DNA of 64,000 nucleotides. It comes from Eutreptiella sp. 'Long Island Sound 2002' (Eukaryota; Euglenozoa; Euglenophyceae; Eutreptiales; Eutreptiaceae). Within the stretch, counting starts at the first letter, position 1. Every line of letters starts with the position of its first letter. This document shows, piece by piece, positions 55,498 to 64,000 of this stretch. Location: assembly GCA_964036045.1 (NCBI GenBank), contig OZ038383.1, positions 108,969,188 to 109,033,187 on the forward strand, given 5' to 3'. The notes beneath the pieces were generated by a model. The model saw only the letters and a program-made list of their open reading frames with translations, did not search any database and was not told the DNA's origin. The translations under genes were made by a program, and so were the position numbers.

Positions 55498-55760
55498 TTA
55501 AGGGCTGTCCTTAACAATAAAAAAAAAATCCCGTACCTCGCTTTTTTATAAAAAAATTGTAACTCTTTTTTTTATAAGAAAAACAAGGGTAACTCGCTTT
55601 TTTGTATAAAAAAAAGCGTAACTCCCTTTCTATATAAAAAAAGAGCGTAACTCGCTTTTTTATAAGAAAAAAAAGCGTAACTCGCTTTTTTATAAAAAAA
55701 AAGGCGTAACTCGCTTTTTTCATATAAAAAAAAAGCGTAACGCGCTTATTTATTTTTTTT
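55498..55760 (+). repeat. TAACTCGCTTTTTTATA-type array with hAT-like half motif
   Basis: Starts with TTAAGGGCTGTCCTTAA, a variant of the hairpin motif of the hAT-like elements, with an A-run after it but no right arm. Then about seven units of GCGTAACTCGCTTTTTTATA plus an A-run (28-35 bp). Confidence 0.85.
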
Positions 55761-55764
55761 TTGC

Positions 55765-55955
55765 CGTAGGTCGCGTAACAAAAAAAGCGTAAGTCGCGTA
55801 ACTTTTTTTTTTGGTGTAGGTCGCGTCGCAAAAAAAGCGTAAGTCGCGTATCATACATTTTTCAGTTTTTTTTTTCCGCACGCGACTTACGCCAAAAAAA
55901 ACAAATAAATAAGCGACTTACGCCAAAAAAAAATAAATAAGCGACTTACGCTTTA
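55765..55955. repeat. GCGTAAGTCGCG array, right terminal part, both orientations
   Basis: Forward units (GCGTAAGTCGCGTAAC) at 55765-55850, then inverted units (CGCGACTTACGCC) at 55878-55955. The switch of orientation near 55865 makes a local palindrome. Confidence 0.85.
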
Positions 55956-56204
55956 GACTTAGCTGTAAACCGCTAGTCTGGCTTGTCAACGCAATGCTTT
56001 TTGAGCTGCCTTTTGCGAGTGCACCGGTTTCTGGTTTACAATGGTGATAGAGTATGTACTGCTGCCGCAGGCGGAGTAGGCGAAAGTGGTGTTTCCACGT
56101 CACCTGTTCCCGCTCATATCCGCTAGAAAAACCCCCGACACAGGGGAGCGGGTTTCTGTCACCTGTATGGGGAGAACAAGGTTTCCAGTGCATCGCTTCA
56201 GACA

Positions 56205-56335
56205 CACGGTGTGTTTGCTCTGGTCATGCAGTGAATCGCTTAGGACAAACGGTTTATTAGCTGGGGTCATGCATTAGAACGCTCAAGACACACGGTGTAA
56301 TTGCTCGAGTCAAGCAAAGAATGGCGCAAGACACG
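56205..56335 (-). repeat. 45-bp repeat, left inverted cluster
   Basis: About three units of the type AGACACACGGTGTGTTTGCT followed by CTGGTCATGCAGTGAATCGC. This is the reverse complement of the cluster at 59672-59850. The two clusters bracket the 12-bp minisatellite. Confidence 0.8.
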
Positions 56336-59040
56336 CGACCCCGTGTGCAACCCCGTCCGTGGCCCCGTACGCGACACCCTCCACTACCCCGTCCGTGACT
56401 CTGTTCGCGGCCTCGTTGGCGACTCCGTCCGCGGCCCCGTCCGCAGCCCCGTACCCGACGCCGTACGCACCCCGTCCATGGCCCCGTCCGCAACCCCGTC
56501 CGCGACCAGTCCGCAATCCCGCTCGCGGCCCCGTCCGCGAACCTGTCCGCGACCTCGTCCATGACCCCGTCCGCGGCCCTGTTCGCGACCCCGTCCGTGA
56601 CCCTGTCTGTGGCCCCGTATTCGACGCCGTACGAACCCCGTCCGTGGCCCCGTCTGCGACCCCGTCCGCTACCCTGTCCGCTACCTGTCCGCGGCCCCGT
56701 TCGCGACCCCGTCCGTGGCCCCGTCCGCGACCCCGTTCCGCGACGCCGTACGCACCCCGTCCGCGACCCCGTCCATAGCCCCGTCCGCGTCCCCGTCCGC
56801 GACCCCTTCCGCGACCCCGTCCGCGGCCCCGTCCGCGGCCCCGTCCGCGGCTCCGTCCGCGACCCCCTCCACAACCTCGTCCGCAACGCCCTCCGCTACC
56901 CCGTCCGTGACCTTGTCCGCGGCCTCGTCTGCGACCCCGTCCGCGGCCCCGTGCCCGAGCCCGTCCGCGAGCCCGTCCACGGGGCGATCCGCGACCCCGT
57001 CCATAGCCCCGTCCGCGTCCCCGTCCGCGACCCCTTCCGCGACCCCGTCCGCGGCCCCGTCCGCGACCCCGTCCGCGGCCCCGTCCGCGGCTCCGTCCGC
57101 GACCCCCTCCACAACCTCGTCCGCAACGCCCTCCGCTACCCTGTCCGTGACCCTGTCCGCGGCCTCGTCTGCGACCCCGTCCGCGGCCCCGTGCCCGAGC
57201 CCGTCCGCGAGCCCGTCCACGGGGCGATCCGCGACCCCGTCCATAGCCCTGTCCGCGTCCCCGTCCGCGACCCCTTCCGCGACCCCGTCCGCGGCCCCGT
57301 CCGCGACCCCGTCCACGGCCCCGTCCGCGGCTCCGTCCGCGACCCCCTCCACAACCCCGTCCGCAACCCCATCCGCGACCCCGTCCGTGACCCTGTCCGC
57401 GGCCTCGTCTGCGACCCCGTCCGCGGCCCCGTGCCCGAGCCCGTCCGCGAGCCCGTCCACGGGGCGATCCGCGACCCCGTCCGCAATCCCGTCCGTGGCC
57501 CCGTACTCGACGCCGTACGCACCCCGTCCGTGGCCCCGTCCGCGACCCCGTTCCGCAACCCCGTCCGCGGCCCTGTTCGCGACCGCGTCCGCGGCCCCCT
57601 CCGCGACCCCGTCCGCGACCCCGTCCGCAACCCCATCCGCGACCCCGTCCGCGACCCCGTTCGCGACCCCATCCACGACCCCGTCCGCTACGCCCTCCGC
57701 CACCCCGTCCGTGGCTCTGTCCGCGGCCTCGTCCGCGGCCCCGTACTCGACGCCGTACGCACCCCGTCCGCGACCCTGTCCGCGACCGCCCGCGGCCCCG
57801 TCCGTGACCCCGTGCGTGGCCCCGTACTTGACGCCGTACATACCCCGTCCACGACCCCTTTCGCGACCCTGTCCGCGACCCCGTCCGCGACCCCGTCCGC
57901 GACCCCGTCCGCAGCCCCGCCCGCGACCCCTTTCCGCGACCCCGTCTGCGGCCCCGTCCGCGTGACCCCGTGCGCGAACCCGTTCGTAGCCGCGTACGCG
58001 ACGCCGTACACACCTCGCGTGACCCCGTCCATGGCCCCGTGCGCGTTCCCGTGCGCGACCCCGTCTGCGATCCCGTCCGCGACCCCGTTCCATGACCCCG
58101 TCCGCGACCCCGCCGCGACCCCATCCGCAACCCCGACCGCGATCCCGTCCGCTTCCCCGTATGTGGCCTCGTACGCGACACTATCCGCGACCCCATCCGC
58201 GACACTGTCCGCGGCCCCGTCCGCGACCCCGTCCAGAAACCCGTCCGCGACCCCTTCCGCGGTCCCGTACGCGACGCCGTCCGCGACCCCGTTCCGTGAC
58301 CCCGTGCGCAACCCTGTTCGTGGCCGCGTACGCGACGCCGTACACACCCCGCGTGACCCCGTCCGCGGCCCCGTCCGCGACCCCGTTCCGCGGCCCCGTC
58401 TGCGATCCCGTCCGCGGCCCCGTCCGCGGCCCCGTCCACGACCCCATCTGCAACCCCGACCGCCACCCCGTCCGCTACCCTGTATGTGGCCTCTTACGCG
58501 ACACTGTCCGCGACCCCATCCGCGACACTGTCCGTGACCCCGTCCACGGCCCCGTTCGCCAGCCCGTCCGCGACCCCATCCGCGGCCCCGTACGCGACGC
58601 CGTCCGCGACCCCGTCTGTGGCCCCGTCCGCAACCCCGTCTGCGGCCTCGTCTGCGACCACCGTCGGCGGTCCCGTCAGCGGCCCCGTCCATGGTCGCTT
58701 CCGCGAGCCGATCCGCAGCCCCGTCAGACCCCGTCTGCGGGCCCGTCCGCGACCCCGTCCGCGGCCCCCTCCATGGCCCCGTCCAGGAGCCCGTCCGCGA
58801 CCCGATCCGCAGCCCCGTCCGCGACCCGTACGTGGCCCTGTACGCCACGCCGTACGCGACCAAGACCCCATCTGCGGCCCTGTCCGCGACCCCGTCCCCG
58901 ACCCCCTGCGCAACCCCGTCCGTGGCCTAGTACGCGACGCCGTACGCGACCCTGTCCGTGCCCCCGTACTCGACGCCGTACAGACCTCGTCCGCGACCCC
59001 GTCCGTGGCCCCGTCTGTGACCCCGTCCGTGACCCCGTGA
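56336..59040 (+). repeat. 12-bp GC minisatellite, unit GCGACCCCGTCC
   Basis: About 225 units with variants (GCGGCCCCGTCC, GTGGCCCCGTAC). Higher-order structure is clear between about 56771 and 57478: blocks of 228, 240 and 240 bp repeat almost exactly. Multiples of three keep every frame open (Arg-Asp-Pro-Val, Ala-Thr-Pro-Ser; minus Gly-Arg, Ala-Asp-Gly-Val), so the long frames here are not evidence of genes. Confidence 0.97.
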
Positions 59041-59099
59041 GAGGCGGCATACAACAAGCAAAAGGTTTCAAGCGCAACGGTGTCACCACTTCATACATG

Positions 59100-61665
59100 T
59101 AGTCCTCACAACATTGGTCCCTCCGGCTTCATAATGTCATTTTCCCCCTATTTTCGGTTGTGAAATCGTTTTTTTTCGGAATAATGAGCCGCGGTCCTTT
59201 CCGTTGGGCCCTGAACCATTGTGTCATCCCCCCAGAGAGTTGCTGGGCAAGGAAACATGTTCTGGAAAGGCTGGGAGGCGCCACACAACATGCAAAAGGT
59301 GTCAACACCAACTTTGACACCACTTTGGGGATGCAATCCTCACAACATTGGTCCTTCGGGCATCATAATGTCATTTTTGCCTTGATTTCACTTGCTTTCT
59401 TTTTTCTTTTTCTTTTTTTTCTTACAAAAAAGAGTTGCCGTCCTTTTCGTTGGGCCATGAACCGTTGTGTAGCCCCCCCGGTAACCTGATGGACAAGCCA
59501 ACGTGTTCTGGAAAAGATGGGAGGCGCCGCACGACATGCAAAAGGTATCAAGACCAACGGCGAAACCGGATTGGATATTTACCACTCACAACATTGGTCC
59601 CTCTGGTATCACAATGTCATTTTCCCCCTGTCTTCACTTGTTTTTTTCCCCTGAAAATGAGCCGCCTTGCCACAGCAAATACACTGTGTGTCCCAAGTGA
59701 TTCACTACATGACGAAAGCTAATACACTGTGTGTCTTGAGCGTTTGACTGCATGACCAGAGCAAATACACCTTGTGTCTTGAGTAATTCACTCCATAACC
59801 TGGAAAAAATTCACCCTGTGTCGTGAGCGCTACACTGCATGAACAAAGCAAAGAAACCGTGCGGACGGGCCGAGGCCCGTTGGGCCGTGAACCGTAGCGT
59901 TGTCCCCTGGGTGAGCTGTTGGGCAAGCAAACGTGTTCTAGAAAGTTTAGGAGGCGCCGCATGACATTCGAAAGGTTGCAAGCGGAACAGTGTCACCGAT
60001 TTGGAGATGTACCGCTCACAATATTGGTCCGTCCGGTATCATAATGTGATTTTTGCTTTGTTTTCACTTGTTTGCTTATTGTTTTTTTCGGCATAATGAG
60101 CCGTGGTCCTTTCCGTTGGGCCGTGAACCATTGTGTTGTCCCCCCCAAAGAGTTGTTGGCAAGCAAACATGTTCCGGAAAGGCGGGAGGTGCCGCATGAC
60201 ATGCAAAAGGTTTCTAGAGCAGCAGGATATCAGTTCGGAGATGTAGTCCTCACAACGTTGGTCCCTCAGGCTTCATAATGTCATTTTCTCCCTATTTTCA
60301 CTTGTTTTTTTCCCCGGAAAAATGAGCTGCGGTCCTTTCCGTTCGGCCCTGAACCATTGTGTCATCCCGCCGGCGAGCTGCCAGGCAAGCAAACGCGTTC
60401 CAGAAAAGCTAGGAGGCACCACACAACATGCAAAAATTTTCAAGAGCAATTGTGACACAAATTTGGAGATGTTGTCCTCAAAACATTGGTCCATGCGGCA
60501 TCATAATGTCATTTCTACCCTGTTTTCACTTGTTTTTTTTTTTGGCAAAATGAGCCGCGGTCCTTTCCTTTGGGCCTTGAGCCATTGTGCCGTCCTGGTG
60601 AGCAACTGTGCAAGCAAACGTGTTCCGGACAGGTTAGGAGGCACCGCACGATATGCAAAATGTTCTAAGAGTAACCGTGTCACCAGTTTGGAGATGTACT
60701 CCTCACAACATTGGTCCCTCCGGTATCATAATGTCATTTTTGCCCTGTTTTCACTTGTTATTTCTCGGAAAAATGAGTTGGGCCGTGAACCATTGTGTCA
60801 TCCCCCTGGTGCCATGCCGGGCAAGCAAACGTGTTTCGGAAAGGCCCGGATGTGCCGCACAACATGCAAAAGGTTTCAAGAGTAATTGTGCCACAAGTTT
60901 GGAGATGTCGTCCTCAAAACATTGGTTCCTCCGGCATCAAAATGCCATTTTTGCCCTGTTTTCGCTTGTTTTGATTTCTTTTTGCAGAAAAATGAGCCGG
61001 GGTCCTTTCCGTTGGGCCGTGAACCATTGTGTTGTCCACCGGGTGAGCTGCCGGGCAAGCGAACGTGTCCCGGAAAAAGTGCGAGGTGCCGCATGACATG
61101 CAAAAAGTTTCAAGTGCAACGATGTCTCCGGTTCCGAGATGGAGTCCTCACAACATTGGTCTCTCCAGCATCATAATGCCATTTTTGCCATGTTTTAACT
61201 TGGTTTTTTTTTGTCGCAAAAAAATGAGCTACGGTCCTTTTCGTTGGGCCGTGAACCATTGTGTCATTCCCCCGGCGAGCTGCTAGGCAAGCAAGCATGT
61301 TCCGGAAAGGCTGGGAGGCGCCGCACGACATGCTTAAGGTGTCAAGAGCAATGGTGAAACCAATTTGGAGATGCGGTCGGTCCTCACAACATTGGTCTCT
61401 CCGGCATCATAATGTCATTTTTGCCCTGTTTTCAGTTGTTCCCCCCCAAAAAAAATGAGTTGTCGTCCTTTCCATCGGGCCGTGAACCGTTGTGTTGTCC
61501 CCCGGGTCAGTTGTTGGGCAAGCAAACGTGTTAAAGAAAGCCTTGGAGGTGCTGCACGACATGCAAAAATTTTCTAGACGAATTGTGACACCAGTTCAGA
61601 TATGTAGTCCTCACAACATTGGTCCCTCCGGCATCATAATGTCATTTTTGCCCTCAATTCACTTG

Positions 61666-61696
<31 letters not shown>

Positions 61697-61965
61697 ATTA
61701 TTGAGCTATGGTCCTTTCCGTTGGGCCTTGAACCATTGTGGCATCCCCCCGGCGAGCTGCTAGGCAAGCAAACATGTTCCGGAGAGGTTGGGAGGTGCCG
61801 CAAGACATGCTGAAGGTTTCAAGAGCAACGTCGACACCAATTTGGAGATGTAGTCCTCACAAAATTGGTCCCTCTGGCATTATAATGTCATTTTTGCCCT
61901 GTTTTCACTTGTTTTTTTTTGGAAAAATGAGCGGCGGTCCTTTTTGTTGGCCGTGAACCGTTGTG
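59100..61965 (+). repeat. About 230-bp satellite, 12 copies
   Basis: Landmark ACAACATTGGTCCCTCCGG occurs near 59109, 59340, 59589, 60017, 60253, 60480, 60706, 60915, 61150, 61386, 61614 and 61858. Each unit also has TCACTTG plus a T-run, GAGCCGCGGTCCTTTCCGTT, GCAAGCAAACGTGTTCCGGA and CATGCAAAAGGTTTCAAG. One unit is interrupted at 59670-59860 by the 45-bp repeat cluster. Confidence 0.95.
59672..59850 (+). repeat. 45-bp repeat, right inverted cluster
   Basis: Four units of AGCAAATACACTGTGTGTCT then TGAGCGATTCACTGCATGAC (variants), splitting one copy of the 230-bp satellite. Opposite in orientation to 56205-56335. Confidence 0.85.
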
Positions 61966-61974
61966 TTGTTCGGG

Positions 61975-63123
61975 GAGTGTTTTCACTTTCGCCTGACCAC
62001 TTTTGAACTCAAGAGCCGTAAGCGGACCTTCACACGTGCCTTCCCATGCAATAAGAAGATCAAAGTTGAGCAGACGGTGAAAACCTTGGTTGAACAATTG
62101 TTCAAACCCTATGGAGCACCCAAAGAGGTGCACCCTGATGAAGATGCACGTATCCAGAGTGACACCGGATGGTACAAGCGAGTGATGGACGCCTTGAACA
62201 TCCATGTTACCACAAATGCACCCTAAACTCACACTTCTAACCCTCTTTGCAAGAGGCAGACTCGTGTGGTGGAGCAAAACCTAAGAGTGCTCATGAAGCA
62301 CATGAAGCACGAAGATTGGGCACGACTGCTGCCATGGGCGGTTTTGATTATGAACTCCCAACGGAGCTCCTCTACTAATTTCAATCCCCATGAACTGTTC
62401 CATGGTGGACGTCCGGCATGGTTCTTCAAAACCCCCTTCCCCAAGGATTTTAAGAGTCGTGCGGGGGATTAGCTGGAACACAAGCAGGATCTTGCTAATT
62501 TGGCAAGGGCTGACCCGAAACACGTTCGTGAACGTGAGTTACCCCGCGGAACCGCTTCAGGCGTCCGGCTACCTTCAGAGTTGGTCACCCGGGTGTTGGT
62601 TCGCCATTCGCGATTGCCCTCAGGGCCCCACAACTGTTTGCAGGATCTCTACTTTGGGCCCTATCGCAATATAAAAATAAATGGATCCGGGATCCACGTA
62701 AGACTCAGCCCCTGTTCGGGAGGTGAACTGCTGTGTGCCCCCAAACAGTTGAGGCACTACCACTCCGCCGATCATCTAGGATGGGATGAGTGGCGTCTCA
62801 GTGATATAGAGGTCGAGAGAATTGACTTGGAGAACGGCGCCTCCCATGAAGGGGCAGACGAACTCGAGGAAATGACTGCCGATGAGATGGCACTAGACTG
62901 CTACTATGCGGTTGTAGGTATTGCTCGCCATGAGTATAAATAGGGTTGGAAATTCCTCACCCTTTGGGAAGGTTATGGACTTTCTGAGGCGACCTGGGAG
63001 CCCATGTTTGCCTTCATCCAGCCCGATGGGACTATCAGTCCCATTTCCTACCTCGTTGAGAACAACGAGAGTCAACTACTAACCCGTGTTGAGCACTGTC
63101 TCAGCGCAAGAAGAGGAGCTTAA
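61975..63123 (+). pseudogene. Ty3-type retrotransposon integrase C-terminus and chromodomain, decayed
   Basis: A single plus frame of about 380 codons interrupted only by TAA 62224, TAG 62470 and TAG 62941. KTLVEQLFKPYGAPKEVHPD and EDARIQSDTGWYKRVMDALN fit the integrase core around the second Asp. RVVEQNLRVLMKHMKHEDWA, RLLPWAVLIMNSQRSSSTNF and NPHELFHGGRPAWF fit the Glu helix and the end of the core. EYK-stop-GWKFLTLWEGYGLSEATWEP is a chromodomain. The 5' part is cut off where the 230-bp satellite begins. Insertion-site targeting by the chromodomain is family knowledge. Confidence 0.82.
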
Positions 63124-64000
63124 CTAAGTACCCCTGTGACTTTGTCCTCCCTTTTTGGGGTACCTAACCCGACTAGCGGGGTTGCAAGCTCAGGAGGCGG
63201 TGGCACTACCCGGACATCACCTTCTCCCGTTTGAACTCTCACCGGCGGCAACGCTTGCTGGCGTATAGGCTCCACCAGGAGGCACACTCTTCCCCCCCAC
63301 TGAGGGAAGCAATACCGGAGGTCACCGGAATACCATGGCAGCTTCTACAGATTGCAGCCACAAGCAGTGGGTCCTAATACCCCGGTGTCCCACAAGGTCC
63401 TCATCGATGTCCCATAGGGTCATCATCCTACCCTGTGAGTACCAACAACACGCCAAAGCGCCGGACTAGGCACCCTTGGGGACGGTTCGTCCTGGATTCC
63501 CACCTCCAAACGAACACCTCACAGGCCGAACCGCTGGAGAGTCTGGCCTACGCCAACAAGGTCACTCCGGGCTGTATCCTAAGTGGATTAGCACTAATCT
63601 GTGAGGCCCTTTACTCGCAACCCCTTGTCTTCCTAACCTCCTAGGGGCAGTGTGCACTGAGGGTGCTCTTAAAGTGCCTAATTAGTGTTTATCCGACAGC
63701 GTCAGAGTCAGGACCCCGGTAGAACTCTCGGTTAAGGGCCTCCGTGAACGTACTACCCACCGCCGCCGTTGCTTTTGGAGCCCCTCCCCTACCATGATAG
63801 TGCCCTACACTTGCTTGTGGTATTCAGCGTTGTCTGTTGATCCCGTGCATGTGTTGGGGTGTCCCCGCCTCGCTGACCACATGACGCATGAGCAGTGCCC
63901 TAGTGTTATCCTTAATGGGGAGCCAGCGAAGACCGGTGGCTGCCTATACCGTGAGAATTCTGAGGAAGCAAGGTGTGGTTATGCAAGGAGTGAAGACCCA
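63124..64000 (+). other. Downstream of the Ty3-like ORF; possibly its 3' region/LTR
   Basis: No coding frame of note (one 69-codon open frame at 63435 without features). This is where a 3' LTR would lie, but its partner LTR is not in the window, so boundaries cannot be set. Confidence 0.35.

Larger units (their letters stand above)
50979..55967. mobile_element. Candidate TIR transposon (MULE-like) carrying a C48-type peptidase relic
   Basis: Element about 50988-55958. The ends are long, AT-rich inverted arrays built from GCGTAAGTCGCG: forward at 50990-51150, reverse-complement at 55878-55955. Outer ends GAGGAAAGCGTAA and TTACGCTTTAGAC pair partially. Outside them is a possible 9-bp target duplication, TTAGCTGGA (50979-50987) and TTAGCTGTA (55959-55967), 8 of 9 matching. 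Mutator-like elements are known for 9-bp duplications, long TIRs and captured Ulp1-like (C48) genes. There is no transposase, so the class is an inference. Confidence 0.5.

Noticed and set aside
56336-59040. Very long open frames (up to 718 codons) in the 12-bp GC minisatellite.
   Set aside because: The period is a multiple of three and the unit has no stop in any frame, so open frames follow from the repeat. No start context, splice sites or non-repeat domains.
61975-63123. Possible altered genetic code (TAA/TAG read as Gln), because interruptions in the Ty3-like frame, the C48-like frame and the gag-like frame are all TAA or TAG.
   Set aside because: The intact protease gene uses CAA/CAG for all of its roughly 17 Gln codons and no in-frame TAA or TAG. 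Frameshifts accompany the stops in the C48 relic, and the residue expected at the stops is not consistently Gln. Simple decay explains them.

Overview
This window is eukaryotic nuclear DNA from a repeat-rich genome, most likely a free-living protist or alga. It shows GT-AG introns, exons of 45 to about 211 bp separated by kilobase introns, LINE and Ty3-like retroelement remains, DNA-transposon termini with target duplications, and many microsatellites and satellites. There is no bacterial operon structure. A C48-type peptidase relic and the style of the LINE C-terminus resemble, from memory, sequences in dinoflagellates and some green algae. I cannot fix the lineage from sequence alone.

The clearest gene is a papain-family (C1A) cysteine protease on the minus strand, 48,355 down to 28,119. 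I could join nine exons with consistent intron phases into one uninterrupted 375-codon reading frame: signal peptide, I29-type propeptide, and a catalytic domain with Gln, Cys, His and Asn in place. Its introns total about 19 kb and carry much of the mobile DNA: LINE fragments (41.4-45.3 kb), two hAT-like non-autonomous elements (39.85 and 45.87 kb), a 13-residue-repeat reading frame (39.4-41.2 kb), and GT- and C/G-rich tracts.

On the plus strand, 1-17.5 kb holds scattered exons. Two (4,192-4,295 and 17,312-17,467) match SECIS-binding protein 2 (SBP2/SECISBP2), which implies selenoprotein synthesis. I could not find the exons for the rest of its L7Ae domain. Other exon-like blocks (about 67-227, 1,214-1,288, 1,331-1,375, 7,788-7,916) have clean splice sites but unknown products. 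Further unassigned coding-like blocks lie at 8.8-9.1, 10.2-10.9, 12.5-12.75, 13.4-13.6, 20.1-20.7, 25.5-26.3, 36.5-37.2 and 49.0-49.2 kb.

The right third is dominated by repeats. There is a 34-bp tandem array (49.26-50.25 kb). Next is a candidate TIR element (50.99-55.96 kb) holding the C48-like peptidase relic and about 34 copies of an 85-bp palindrome-rich satellite. A 12-bp GC minisatellite with 228/240-bp higher-order units follows (56.3-59.0 kb), flanked by inverted copies of a short repeat. After it come 12 copies of a roughly 230-bp satellite (59.1-61.97 kb), which abut a decayed Ty3-type integrase and chromodomain (61.97-63.12 kb). Left of centre are a 1.67-kb 10-bp minisatellite (15.0-16.67 kb), a roughly 200-bp satellite with G-tracts (21.6-22.8 kb), and a 430-bp direct duplication (5.75 and 6.87 kb).
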